Under the pieces are notes generated by a model. The model was given only the letters and a program-made list of their open reading frames with translations. It was not told where the DNA came from and searched no databases. The position numbers and the translations under genes are program-made. 64,000 bases of DNA from assembly GCF_024808665.1 (NCBI RefSeq), contig NZ_JANUBZ010000013.1, forward strand, positions 1-64,000. The letters are read 5' to 3'. This DNA is from Mucilaginibacter empetricola. GTDB lineage: Bacteria; Bacteroidota; Bacteroidia; Sphingobacteriales; Sphingobacteriaceae. This document shows, piece after piece, positions 24,600-33,234 of the stretch. The number at the start of each line of letters is the position of its first letter. The stretch's first letter is position 1.

Positions 24600-26405
24600 A
24601 TGAAGATTAGGTATTACATATTATCAATACTGCTGCTTTGCGCTAATGTGCTGTTTGCTGATGGAATAAAATTTACTGCATCAGTATCTAAAACAGAAGT
24701 AGGCACCGGCGAGCAGTTTGAAATTACGTTTTCATTAAATGGCAATGGCGACGATTTTAGACCACCAAATATCAACGATTTTCAGGTACTATCGGGTCCA
24801 AATGAATCTACCAGTATGGAATCCATTAACGGAAACACAACTGTAAGTACATCTTATAGCTATGTTTTAATGGCGGCCAAAGAAGGCGAGTTTACTATTG
24901 GCCCTGCTACAATAGTGGTTAATGGCAAACGTCTGAGTACACAGCCAATTAAAATAAAGGTAGTTAAAGGCAGGCCCGTTCCGCAAAATAATGCGCAACA
25001 GCAAAATGCTCCCGACAATAATATTTCTGAGGCAGCCGCAGGAGATTTGTCCAAATTGTTGTTTATTCGAGCTGTTGTTGATAAAAACAATGTTTATGAT
25101 GGTCAGCAATTAACGGTAAGTTATCGTTTATATACACGTGTCGGTATTGAACAAAGTCAGCCCGAAAAATTGCCCGATTTAAATGGTTTTTGGAGCGAAG
25201 ACGTTAAACGCCCCCAACAGGTTCAGTGGAATGTAGAGACGTACAAAGGGCAAAAATATAACGTGGCAGATATTAAACAAACCATTTTATTCCCTGAGCA
25301 TGATGGCAATTTAACGATTGACCCGTTATCGATGGTGTTTATTGTGCGGCAGCCGGTTGCATCCAGAGACGTTATGGATCAGTTTTTTGGTTCATACCGG
25401 CAGGTTAAGTATACAGCGAAAAGCGCACCAGTAACTATTCACGTAAAGCCATTACCTCAGCAAGGTAAGCCGACTGGGTTTGCCGGAGCAGTTGGCAATT
25501 TTAAGATTGATGATAGTATTGATAAAACAGAAGTAAAAGCAAATGATGCTTTAAACTACAAAGTGAAAATTACTGGTTCGGGTAATATCAAATTATTAAA
25601 ACCTTTAACGGTTAATTTTTCGCCCGATTTTGAAAAATACGATCCTAAAGTGACAGATACCGTAACCGAAGATTTAAATGGGGTATCTGGAAGCCGGATT
25701 TATAATTTTCTGTTAATACCGCGGCATCAGGGCAATTATATTATTGATACCTTAAAGTTCTCGTATTTTAACCCAAATACCGGCAGATACATTACGCTTA
25801 CTTCCAAGCCTATCCATGTTAAGGTTAATAAAGGCGCCAACGAGGCCAATGTTACTTCGCTGCCAGACGCGGAAAAGGAAGATGTTAAAATACTGAATAA
25901 AGATATAAGATATATTAAAACAGACAGCGGCGGCCTAACCAATGCTGCCGATATGTTTTTCGGGTCGATAGGGTATTGGCTGCTTATTATAATAGGACCC
26001 ATTGCGTGCATTGTGGCATTTAATTATCGTAATAAAATTAGAAAAGATAACAGCGATCTGGTTAAAGTGAAAAGCAAGCGCGCCGGAAAAATTGCAGCTA
26101 AACACCTTGCAAATGCCCAATTACAATTAAGTGTTAAAAATACAAAGGGCTTTTACGGGGCCGTTTTTAAAGGTTTATATGGATACCTGAGTGATAAGCT
26201 TAATATTTTGTATGCCAATTTGGATAGAGAAACCATTGCTTCCACTTTAAAAGCCAGATCTGTTGACGAGCAATTAATAAATAGGTTGCTTGATACACTT
26301 GATTTATGTGAAATGGCCCGTTATGCGCCCGTAAATCATATCTCGGAGCAGGATGTATTTGAAAAAGCAAAAGCTATTATAAACGATATTGAAAATGAAA
26401 TTTAA
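24600..26405 (+). CDS. batD: BatD family protein
   Basis: Exported and membrane-anchored protein of 601 residues. A signal peptide (ending LFADG) is followed by repeated beta-sandwich units characteristic of BatD (KFTASVSKTEVGTGEQFEITFSLNGNG; KTEVKANDALNYKVKITGSGNIKLL). One membrane helix lies near residues 458-478 (GYWLLIIIGPIACIVAFNY), then a cytoplasmic helical domain. In the family the beta units lie in the periplasm and the role is linked to oxidative or envelope stress. It follows batC after 36 bases and overlaps batE. Confidence 0.9.
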   Translation: MKIRYYILSILLLCANVLFADGIKFTASVSKTEVGTGEQFEITFSLNGNGDDFRPPNINDFQVLSGPNESTSMESINGNTTVSTSYSYVLMAAKEGEFTIGPATIVVNGKRLSTQPIKIKVVKGRPVPQNNAQQQNAPDNNISEAAAGDLSKLLFIRAVVDKNNVYDGQQLTVSYRLYTRVGIEQSQPEKLPDLNGFWSEDVKRPQQVQWNVETYKGQKYNVADIKQTILFPEHDGNLTIDPLSMVFIVRQPVASRDVMDQFFGSYRQVKYTAKSAPVTIHVKPLPQQGKPTGFAGAVGNFKIDDSIDKTEVKANDALNYKVKITGSGNIKLLKPLTVNFSPDFEKYDPKVTDTVTEDLNGVSGSRIYNFLLIPRHQGNYIIDTLKFSYFNPNTGRYITLTSKPIHVKVNKGANEANVTSLPDAEKEDVKILNKDIRYIKTDSGGLTNAADMFFGSIGYWLLIIIGPIACIVAFNYRNKIRKDNSDLVKVKSKRAGKIAAKHLANAQLQLSVKNTKGFYGAVFKGLYGYLSDKLNILYANLDRETIASTLKARSVDEQLINRLLDTLDLCEMARYAPVNHISEQDVFEKAKAIINDIENEI

Positions 26406-27168
26406 GATGCTTAAACGCACATTATATATTTTAATTTGGCTTGTTTTACCGATCCGTTCATTTGGGAATGACAATGCTCGTCAACTATTTGAAAAAGGCA
26501 ATGCATTTTATGCCAAAGCACAATATAAAGAGGCCTTGGATATTTATCAGCAATTATTGAATAGCGGTTATCAGTCGGCGCCTGTTTATTATAACATGGG
26601 TAATGCCAGTTATAAATTGGATGATATACCATCGGCTATACTTTATTTTGAAAAAGCACACAAGCTTGCTCCGGCAGATGAAGATATTAATTTTAATATC
26701 CGCCTAACTAATTTGAAGACTACTGATAAAATTGAAGAGATTCCTGATTTTTTCCTTACAAGATGGTGGAAGTTATTCATTTTTTCATCTTCATTGGATA
26801 CATTGACGGTTTTAAGCATCGTCTTCTTTTTTGCGGGATCTGGATTATTAATGATGTATTTTTTTGCTAACGCCTTTTTGGTGAAAAAGTATTCTTTTTA
26901 CGCCGCTATAATAGTATTCTTTGGAGGCTTGGTGTTAATTTTTATGGCGAACCGGCAGATCAATTATTTTGATAGCCATAAACAGGCAATTGTTTTCAGC
27001 AGTTCAGTAACTGTAAAAAGCGGCCCTGTTGATAAATCAGCAATATTATTTGTTATACACGATGGAACCAAGGTAAATGTTGAAGACAATAATACCGAAT
27101 GGATAAAAATCAAACTTGTTAATGGTAATGAAGGCTGGATAAAAGCCTCTGATGTAAAAGAAATTTAA
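26395..27168 (+). CDS. batE: BatE-like TPR and SH3b protein
   Basis: Last gene of the operon, about 258 residues. After a signal-like helix (LKRTLYILIWLVLPIRSFG) come TPR units (ARQLFEKGNAFYAKAQYKEALDIYQQLL; PVYYNMGNASYKLDDIPSAILYFEKA). Two membrane helices follow, then a C-terminal bacterial SH3 domain (VKSGPVDKSAILFVIHDGTKVNV...WIKIKLVNGNEGWIKASDV). SH3b domains often bind peptidoglycan. ATG codons at 26395 and 26407 are both possible starts. The first overlaps batD by 11 bases; the second begins 1 base after its stop. Confidence 0.85.
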   Translation: MKFKMLKRTLYILIWLVLPIRSFGNDNARQLFEKGNAFYAKAQYKEALDIYQQLLNSGYQSAPVYYNMGNASYKLDDIPSAILYFEKAHKLAPADEDINFNIRLTNLKTTDKIEEIPDFFLTRWWKLFIFSSSLDTLTVLSIVFFFAGSGLLMMYFFANAFLVKKYSFYAAIIVFFGGLVLIFMANRQINYFDSHKQAIVFSSSVTVKSGPVDKSAILFVIHDGTKVNVEDNNTEWIKIKLVNGNEGWIKASDVKEI

Positions 27169-27222
27169 TATCATCTGCATGGTTTAGGTTATATTCGCTA
27201 TATAAAATCTAAACCCAATCAA

Positions 27223-27534
27223 ATGAGTCAGCTCAATTTTATCAACAATTCAACTGATCAAAATAATGCTCATATTGTAATTTTAGTAACAGACTCAACT
27301 TCAAAACTTGCAGTTGCTTCTCATTTTTTGTCACTGGCATCTGGCGCTAAATCGGGCATACAGGTTGCAGAGATTGCTAAATTTTATGTATCAATAATTT
27401 CTCCCGAGGTTGCTTTCGATGGCGGCATAGTGACCATCAAAGAACATTCCGCACCTGCCGTAGAAATAAAAGCCGACCAAACCGCTGTTGTATCGGGTGA
27501 TTTAAAATCAGGATACCAACTCACTGTCAACTAA
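27223..27534 (+). CDS. Hypothetical protein, 103 residues
   Basis: An isolated frame between the Bat operon and tetR. It encodes a soluble protein without signal peptide; the middle and end (IVILVTDSTSKLAV, GGIVTIKEHSAPAVEIKADQTAVVSGDLKSGYQLTVN) look like beta strands. Codon use matches the neighbours and no competing frame exists. I do not recognise a family. A gene is likely because the frame fills the gap and begins after a plausible leader, but there is no motif to support a function. Confidence 0.55.
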   Translation: MSQLNFINNSTDQNNAHIVILVTDSTSKLAVASHFLSLASGAKSGIQVAEIAKFYVSIISPEVAFDGGIVTIKEHSAPAVEIKADQTAVVSGDLKSGYQLTVN

Positions 27535-27620
27535 ATATCTCCCAGTTATGGCAATAGGATATCTCTATCTGCCTGGAAACGTAATCAAATTGTAAATATT
27601 GAACCCTATCTGTATTTTTA

Positions 27621-27652
27621 TTTGTAAAATAAGACCGATCGGTTTACATTTG
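27621..27652 (+). promoter_or_regulatory. Promoter of tetR
   Basis: TTTG (27621-27624), 20 bases, TACATTTG (27645-27652) matches the Bacteroidota consensus. The start codon is only 8 bases after the -7 box, so the transcript is probably leaderless or nearly so. Confidence 0.75.
27632..27645. promoter_or_regulatory. TetR operator 1, inside the tetR promoter
   Basis: AGACCGATCGGTTT with the perfect core ACCGATCGGT lies exactly between the -33 and -7 boxes. A repressor bound here would block its own gene. The same half-site (AGACCGAT) recurs before the pump gene at 28266. Confidence 0.8.
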
Positions 27653-27660
27653 TTTCCGTA

Positions 27661-28248
27661 ATGACAAAGGCAGAAAGAACACGTCAGTTTATAATAGAAA
27701 AGGCAGCACCTATTTTTAATAAAAAAGGTATGGCCGGTACTGCTATAAGCGATATAATGGAAGCAACCAAGCTGGCCAAAGGCGGTGTTTATGGAAACTT
27801 TGAAAACAAAGAAGAGATATGCCTGGAAGCGTATAAATATTTAACTCAAACGCTTAGCGCTGCCATTGACCAGAGTATAGCCAGTAAAATTACAGCTAAG
27901 GATAAGCTTTTTGCTTTACTCGACTTTTATGCAGACGTATTGATTAAAAATGATAAAGGCGGATGCCCCATCCTGAATTTTGGAACCGAGGCAGACGATA
28001 CTAATCCACTTATTAAGCAAAAGGTAAAGGAATCAATCAGCTATTCACAAAACAGAATTTTTAAAATAGCCCAGCAAGGTATCGACAACGGTGAATTTAA
28101 GGATACGTTGGATGCCCGTCAGTTTGCTTTGAAAACGTTTACGATGATTGAGGGTGCAATTTTGATTAGTCGTGTGCAGGGCAGCAATGAACACATCAGG
28201 CTCATAGCTGGCATGATCAAATTTGAAATTGAACAAAATATAAAATAA
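27661..28248 (+). CDS. TetR/AcrR family transcriptional repressor
   Basis: A 195-residue regulator. The N-terminal helix-turn-helix reads RQFIIEKAAPIFNKKGMAGTAISDIMEATKLAKGGVYGNFENKEEICLEAY, the standard TetR pattern. The C-terminal domain (TMIEGAILISRVQG) is of the YsiA/NemR-like type. Operators with the half-site AGACCGAT lie in its own promoter and in front of the next gene, a DHA2-type exporter, so it most likely represses both until a toxic ligand binds. The ligand is unknown. Confidence 0.92.
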   Translation: MTKAERTRQFIIEKAAPIFNKKGMAGTAISDIMEATKLAKGGVYGNFENKEEICLEAYKYLTQTLSAAIDQSIASKITAKDKLFALLDFYADVLIKNDKGGCPILNFGTEADDTNPLIKQKVKESISYSQNRIFKIAQQGIDNGEFKDTLDARQFALKTFTMIEGAILISRVQGSNEHIRLIAGMIKFEIEQNIK

Positions 28249-28265
28249 TTTTTTTTGACAAATAT

Positions 28266-28281
28266 AAGACCGATTGGTCTT
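28266..28281. promoter_or_regulatory. TetR operator 2, before the pump gene
   Basis: AAGACCGATTGGTCTT is a 16-bp palindrome with one mismatched pair, ending 15 bases before the pump ATG. It shares nine bases (AAGACCGAT) with operator 1. Confidence 0.8.
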
Positions 28282-28296
28282 TTTTATAAACATAAC

Positions 28297-29847
28297 ATGA
28301 CCGGCTTAAAAAGACAACTGCTTATTATAACTGTTTTGCTCGCGGCAGTAATGGAATTGATTGATACCACCATTGTAAACGTAGCCTTATCCCATATGAG
28401 TGGCAATCTGGGTGCTACTATTGAAGATACCACCTGGGTTATCACCGCCTATGCAATTGCCAATGTGATTATTATACCATTAACTAGTTTTTTAACCATT
28501 AAGCTTGGGCGCAGAAACTATTACATCGGGTCCATTATCCTGTTTGTGGTGTGTTCGTTTATGTGCGGGAGTGCAACGGATATATGGACACTGGTGTTTT
28601 TTAGGTTTTTGCAAGGTTTGGGCGGCGGAGCGCTCCTGTCAGTATCTCAGGCGGTAATATTTGAGCTGTTTCCAAAAGAAAAACAAGGTGTAGCCAGTGC
28701 TATTTTTGGTATAGGTGTATTTATTGGGCCAACTATTGGCCCTACAATGGGGGGTATTATTACTGAAAATTATTCATGGCCGCTTATATTTTATATCAAT
28801 ATTCCAATCGGCATTTTGGCAGCCACATCCTGCTATTTTCTGCTTACTGAACCGCTCATCAAATCAAAAGTACATCGGGTTGACTGGACGGGCATTGCGT
28901 TATTGGCAATAGGAATAGGCTCACTGCAAACCGTTTTAGAGCGCGGTCAAACAGAAGATTGGTTCGCCACAGGCTATATCACATTTTTAACAGTTACATC
29001 GGTAATAACATTAACCTCTTTTATTTTGTGGGAGTTGCACGTGGAGAACCCGGTAGTAAATCTGCGTGTTTTTAAAAGCAAAACATTAAGTATTGCTGCA
29101 CTGTTAACGTTTATTACAGGCATTGGTATGTTTACCTCTATTTTTTTAACGCCGGTAATAGCGCAGCGATTGCTTGGTTTTACGCCTACGCAAACAGGGC
29201 TATTACTTTTGCCGGGAGCGATAATAGCTATATTGGGGTTGATGGTTTCGGGTAAGCTTCTACAAGCCGGCGTATCGCCATTAATTATAATAACCATTGG
29301 TTTCGTTTGCTTTATTTACTTTAATTGGAGCATGTTTGGGATGGATCTGGATACATCGGCTAATACCATTACCCGCAATTTGATTTTCAGGGCATTGGGT
29401 ATGGCTTTTTTAACGGTGCCTTTAACTATGCTGGCTATATCTACATTAGCGCCAAAAGATATCCCCCAAGGAGCCGCCTTAAACAATATGATGCGGCAAT
29501 TGGGCGGCTCATTCGGAATTTCAATTATCAATACTTATTCGGCACGTAGAATTGCTTCACACAGGATGGACCTGATCAGCCATATTACCAGTTCCAACCC
29601 GCTAACTATCGATCGGATTAATAGCTACACTGCTTATTTTCAACACAAGGGAAGTAACCTGATAGAATCCAAACAAAAAGCAATGGGTTTAATTGAATTG
29701 GGCGTTGTAAAGCAATCTACTTTATTGAGCTATACCGATGCTTTTTTCCTTATCGGGATACTATTTGCTATAACGCTGCCGCTACTGCTCTTTGTAGTAG
29801 GCGGTACTAAAAAAACAGTGCCTAAAATGGTAATATCAGATCATTAA
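28297..29847 (+). CDS. DHA2 family MFS exporter (EmrB/QacA type)
   Basis: A 516-residue proton-coupled drug exporter with about 14 membrane helices. Motifs are ELIDTTIVNVALSHM (helix 1, with the DHA2 'D-T-T-I-V-N-V-A' motif D1), IKLGRRN (motif A), FRFLQGLGGGALLSVSQA (motif B) and GIGVFIGPTIGPTMGG (motif C, antiporter signature). I start it at ATG 28297. A TTG 42 bases earlier is in frame, but that extension would overlap the operator. Regulated by the preceding TetR; an SDR follows 21 bases downstream. Substrate unknown. Confidence 0.9.
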   Translation: MTGLKRQLLIITVLLAAVMELIDTTIVNVALSHMSGNLGATIEDTTWVITAYAIANVIIIPLTSFLTIKLGRRNYYIGSIILFVVCSFMCGSATDIWTLVFFRFLQGLGGGALLSVSQAVIFELFPKEKQGVASAIFGIGVFIGPTIGPTMGGIITENYSWPLIFYINIPIGILAATSCYFLLTEPLIKSKVHRVDWTGIALLAIGIGSLQTVLERGQTEDWFATGYITFLTVTSVITLTSFILWELHVENPVVNLRVFKSKTLSIAALLTFITGIGMFTSIFLTPVIAQRLLGFTPTQTGLLLLPGAIIAILGLMVSGKLLQAGVSPLIIITIGFVCFIYFNWSMFGMDLDTSANTITRNLIFRALGMAFLTVPLTMLAISTLAPKDIPQGAALNNMMRQLGGSFGISIINTYSARRIASHRMDLISHITSSNPLTIDRINSYTAYFQHKGSNLIESKQKAMGLIELGVVKQSTLLSYTDAFFLIGILFAITLPLLLFVVGGTKKTVPKMVISDH

Positions 29848-29868
29848 TAAACAATAAAAAACAAAATC

Positions 29869-30615
29869 ATGAATATAGTTAACAAAACAGTCCTGATCAC
29901 GGGAGGTGGCTCAGGGATAGGCTTCGAGATAGCAAAATTATTGAGCCAGAAAGGTAACAAAGTAATTATTACCGGCAGGAGCGAAGAAAGGCTTCAAAAG
30001 GCCGCTGCAAAACTTCATAATGTTGTTGCAATTGCAACCGATATCAACAGTCCGGATGCTGTAAATAATTTAGTTACACGGGTTAATAATGAATTCGGAT
30101 CATTGGATATATTGATTAATAATGCCGGTCAGGCATATTACTTCAAACTGGATGATAGCAACATTAATGCTGCCGAAAAAGCGGCCCATGAAATGCAAAC
30201 CAATTACATATCCGTAATTAACCTTACTGAGAAGTTTTTGCCTTTATTAAAGGTGTCTAAAGAAGGAGCTATAGTAAACGTAACGTCTATTGTTGCATTT
30301 GTGCCGGGTATAAATATTCCAACATATGCGGCAAGTAAAGCTGCATTACACTCCTATTCGCAGGCATTGAGGTATACATTGGCTAAAAGTACCAATATCA
30401 AAGTGTTTGAATTAATGCCGCCGTTGGTTAATACTGAATTTTCGGCCGGTATAGGTGGTGAAAATGGTATTCCACCCCAGGAGGTAGCAGATGATTTGAT
30501 TAAGGGTTTTGAAAAAGGCGAATATGAAATTCATGTCGGTAACACAGCAAACATCTATAAGTTATTTCTTTCATCTCCACAGGAAGCATTAAATGCTTTA
30601 AACCAAGGCAGATAA
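29869..30615 (+). CDS. Short-chain dehydrogenase/reductase (DltE-like)
   Basis: A 248-residue classical SDR: cofactor loop TGGGSGIG (11-18), NNAG at about 84-87, catalytic Ser140, Tyr153 and Lys157 (YAASK). NADP preference is suggested by the Arg in ITGRS (residue 37). It resembles the DltE/YvaG-like group of unspecified oxidoreductases. Third gene of the TetR-controlled unit, so it might modify the compound that the pump exports; this is inference from position. Confidence 0.82.
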   Translation: MNIVNKTVLITGGGSGIGFEIAKLLSQKGNKVIITGRSEERLQKAAAKLHNVVAIATDINSPDAVNNLVTRVNNEFGSLDILINNAGQAYYFKLDDSNINAAEKAAHEMQTNYISVINLTEKFLPLLKVSKEGAIVNVTSIVAFVPGINIPTYAASKAALHSYSQALRYTLAKSTNIKVFELMPPLVNTEFSAGIGGENGIPPQEVADDLIKGFEKGEYEIHVGNTANIYKLFLSSPQEALNALNQGR

Positions 30616-30623
30616 TATATTTC

Positions 30624-30652
30624 ATAGCATAGAGTTTTAAACCCTATGCTAT
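30624..30652. repeat. Palindromic hairpin behind the SDR gene
   Basis: ATAGCATAG (30624-30632) pairs with CTATGCTAT (30644-30652), and after one mismatch the stem continues to GTT/AAC. It begins 9 bases after the SDR stop. The central GTTTTAAACCC equals that of the hairpin at 5571-5601, so these belong to one family of intergenic palindromes. Confidence 0.6.
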
Positions 30653-30679
30653 TTAAATGCTAAGTTTTTTGTCTAAGTT

Positions 30680-30709
30680 TTTGTAAACTCCAAAATTTAT
30701 ATACTTTTA
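30680..30709 (+). promoter_or_regulatory. Putative promoter of the UMF1 transporter
   Basis: TTTG (30680-30683), 18 bases, TACTTTTA (30702-30709), one mismatch from consensus. The start codon follows 8 bases later. Confidence 0.5.
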
Positions 30710-30717
30710 GGGTTAGT

Positions 30718-32064
30718 ATGGAAGCAAAAAATAACAAAAAAACTATTTGGGCCTGGTGCATGTTTGATTGGGCTAATCAATCCTATAATATGGTGATTAC
30801 CTCAACCATATTTCCGGCCTACTATGTGTTTTACACCACGTATCACAATACCAATCATGATATCGTAACCTTTTTTGGGCACAAGTTTGTAAATACTGTA
30901 TTGCTTACCTATGCTTTAGGTTTGTCGTACATGCTTATTGTAATTCTTTTGCCTATTCTAACTTCCATAGCCGACTACAAGGGAAATAAGAAGCTTTATC
31001 TGCAATTTTTTACCTGGTTAGGGGCTTTGTCCTGCGCAGGATTATTCTGGTTTAAACCGGTTGCTCATGGCACTCCGGCGTTGGAGCTTCCTTTAATATT
31101 TTACGGTTTGGCTTGTATAGGTTATTGTGGCGGCTTTGTTTTTTACAACTCTTACCTACCTCAAATTGCTACCGACGACCAAATGGACAACGTAAGTGCA
31201 AAGGGGTTTATGTATGGCTACGCGGGAAGCTTAATTATGCAGCTTTTGTGTTTAGTTGTTATACAACAACCAACCTGGTTTGGCTTAAAAGAAGATGTAT
31301 TACAAGCTATCCCTGAACGCATGTCATTCTTATTGATTTTCTTTTGGTGGATGGGCTTTTCGATTATTCCGTTCAGACTTTTACCAAAAGGCGAACCCAG
31401 TGTTAAAAAGCAAAACTACAATGTGTTAACAGGCGGTTTTAAAGAATTAGGCCGAGTTTTTAAAAAGGTACAAACTATGCCTTTGCTTAAAAGATTTCTT
31501 TTATCATTCTTTTTTTACTCAGTTGGTGTGCAGACTATTATGCTGGTAGCAGCAAACTTTGCATCGAAAGAACTTCATATGTCTGATGATGTATTAATTG
31601 AGATTATTCTTTCCATACAAGTAGTTGGTGTTATTGGTGCGTGGCTAACTTCAAAAGTATCAAACAAATACGGTAACGTGCGTACGCTTATTGTTCTTGT
31701 TTCTATTTGGACAGTCCTTTGCTTATTGGTATTCTTTATTGCCAACACACCACAGTTTTTCGCCGCTGCAATTGTAGTAGGAGCGGTAATGGGAGGGGTA
31801 CAATCTATATCGCGTTCAACTTATTCAAAATACCTGCCGCCAAATATTCCAGATACGGCTTCATTCTTTAGTTTTTATGATGTTACCGAAAAATTGGCTA
31901 TCGTTGTTGGTTTGTTTACGTTTGGCTTTGTTGAGGCAGTAACCGGCGAAATGCGAGATTCCGCTTTGGCATTGGATTGTTTCTTTGCGATTGGTTTAAT
32001 TTTGATGATTGTACTTTATTTTGCCGAAAGAAAAGCAAAAAAACATGCAGCAGTTGTGGCATAA
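30718..32064 (+). CDS. MFS transporter, UMF1 (Atg22-like) family
   Basis: A 448-residue membrane protein with about 12 helices. The start IWAWCMFDWANQSYNMVITSTIFPAYY is the hallmark of the UMF1 family, whose eukaryotic relatives (Atg22) export amino acids from vacuoles. Later markers are GYCGGFVFYNSYLPQIA and GGVQSISRSTYSKYLPPN. The bacterial substrate is not established. It has its own promoter-like sequence and appears to be followed by independent genes. Confidence 0.88.
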   Translation: MEAKNNKKTIWAWCMFDWANQSYNMVITSTIFPAYYVFYTTYHNTNHDIVTFFGHKFVNTVLLTYALGLSYMLIVILLPILTSIADYKGNKKLYLQFFTWLGALSCAGLFWFKPVAHGTPALELPLIFYGLACIGYCGGFVFYNSYLPQIATDDQMDNVSAKGFMYGYAGSLIMQLLCLVVIQQPTWFGLKEDVLQAIPERMSFLLIFFWWMGFSIIPFRLLPKGEPSVKKQNYNVLTGGFKELGRVFKKVQTMPLLKRFLLSFFFYSVGVQTIMLVAANFASKELHMSDDVLIEIILSIQVVGVIGAWLTSKVSNKYGNVRTLIVLVSIWTVLCLLVFFIANTPQFFAAAIVVGAVMGGVQSISRSTYSKYLPPNIPDTASFFSFYDVTEKLAIVVGLFTFGFVEAVTGEMRDSALALDCFFAIGLILMIVLYFAERKAKKHAAVVA

Positions 32065-32106
32065 GGTGCATTTGATTAAATTTACCTAACCAATCAAAAA
32101 AACAAT

Positions 32107-32631
32107 ATGAAACGTTTTGCATTATTGTTCACCATAATGGTGACCTTCGCCTGTACGGCGGCGCATGCCCAATTTACCCAGTCGGAACTAGTTTCCGAAT
32201 GGCAACGTGCCAAGAATTATACAAAGGCATATCTTGATGCTATGCCCGCTGATGGTTATAGCTTCAAGCCAACACCCGAAATCCGGTCATTTGCCCAGCA
32301 AATGCTTCACCTGGCTGATGGAAACTATTTCATGGTTTCTACAGCCGCAGGCATAGCAAGCCCCATGGACGAGAAATCTGTAGAAAAAGAAGTTTCACCA
32401 ACCAAAGAAGCAACCATTAAAGCGGTATTGGATAGTTACGATTTTGTAATTAATACGCTTAAAATTATGACTCCTGCACAACTACAGCAATCTGTGAGCC
32501 TTGAAGGGCATACTGTTACCAGGTTTGGTGGCTTTGGTAAGGCTTTTGAGCATCAAACTCATCATCGCGGGCAAACCACTATCTACCTGCGATTAAAAGG
32601 CGTAACCCCTCCGGGCGAAATGCTGTTTTAA
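32107..32631 (+). CDS. Exported DinB family protein
   Basis: A 174-residue protein with a clear signal peptide (MKRFALLFTIMVTFACTAAHAQ) followed by a DinB-like four-helix domain. The three metal-ligand histidines of the fold are seen as QQMLHLADGN and EHQTHHRGQTTIYLRLKG. DinB/YfiT folds often act as thiol-dependent or metal enzymes; the exported variants in Bacteroidota are uncharacterised. A second, cytoplasmic DinB protein lies at 45061. Confidence 0.8.
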   Translation: MKRFALLFTIMVTFACTAAHAQFTQSELVSEWQRAKNYTKAYLDAMPADGYSFKPTPEIRSFAQQMLHLADGNYFMVSTAAGIASPMDEKSVEKEVSPTKEATIKAVLDSYDFVINTLKIMTPAQLQQSVSLEGHTVTRFGGFGKAFEHQTHHRGQTTIYLRLKGVTPPGEMLF

Positions 32632-32634
32632 TTT

Positions 32635-32746
32635 TTGTCTGAATCAGGATTTATGGGATTTAATGATGCCAGGAGAGGATCATCAAAATAGATGAAAGAA
32701 AAAATCGTATAATCACTATTAATTGTATAAATCCTGATTCAGACAA
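32635..32746. repeat. Intergenic element with perfect 20-bp terminal inverted repeats
   Basis: TTGTCTGAATCAGGATTTAT (32635-32654) is repeated exactly inverted at 32727-32746, enclosing 72 bases that include GGATTTAATGATG and GAGGATCATC. The right arm ends on the first base of the cupin start codon. It has the build of a small non-coding mobile element or of a REP-like hairpin. It has no coding capacity of its own. Confidence 0.75.
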
Positions 32747-33234
32747 TGAGCAACCACACCGCCCGACACTGGATAAACCACTTAAGTCTTCAACCTCATC
32801 CGGAGGGTGGTTACTATAAAGAGGTATATAGATCCGATCATCAGATAATTAGGGTCGGGTCCGAAGAACCTCGGCAAGCTTGTACTTCCATCTACTATTT
32901 GCTTGAGGGAGCTGATTTTTCAGGCTTTCACCGTATTTTATCGGATGAATTATGGTATTTTCATAAAGGGCAGCCGTTGTTGATTCATTGTATAAATCGG
33001 CAAGGCGATTATTGGGTAATGGAATTATCTGACAATCCTTCGGGGAGTTTATCTGTAGCTGTTGAAGCAGGAACATGGTTCGCCGCTGAAATATCGTCAA
33101 AAAATGAATTCTCGTTGGTAAGTTGTAATGTTGCGCCAGGTTTTGAATTTACTGAATTTGAAATGGCTCATAAACAAACACTCATTGTATCGTATCCGCA
33201 ACACAGTGATTTATTAAACAGATTGTGCCGCTAA
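32746..33234 (+). CDS. Cupin domain-containing protein (DUF985 family)
   Basis: A 162-residue double-stranded beta-helix protein. LQPHPEGGYYKEVYRS is the N-terminal signature of DUF985, followed by SIYYLLEGADFSGFHRILSDELWYFHKGQPLLIH and AGTWFAAEI...VAPGFEFTEFEMA. Members have been linked to sugar or nucleotide-sugar epimerase-like folds without a confirmed reaction. The start codon lies at the edge of the 20-bp inverted repeat, so its translation could be affected by that hairpin. Confidence 0.85.
   Translation: MSNHTARHWINHLSLQPHPEGGYYKEVYRSDHQIIRVGSEEPRQACTSIYYLLEGADFSGFHRILSDELWYFHKGQPLLIHCINRQGDYWVMELSDNPSGSLSVAVEAGTWFAAEISSKNEFSLVSCNVAPGFEFTEFEMAHKQTLIVSYPQHSDLLNRLCR

Noticed and set aside
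28255..28296. Upstream TTG start for the DHA2 exporter
   Set aside because: It would put coding sequence over the TetR operator; ATG 28297 fits the family's N-terminus.
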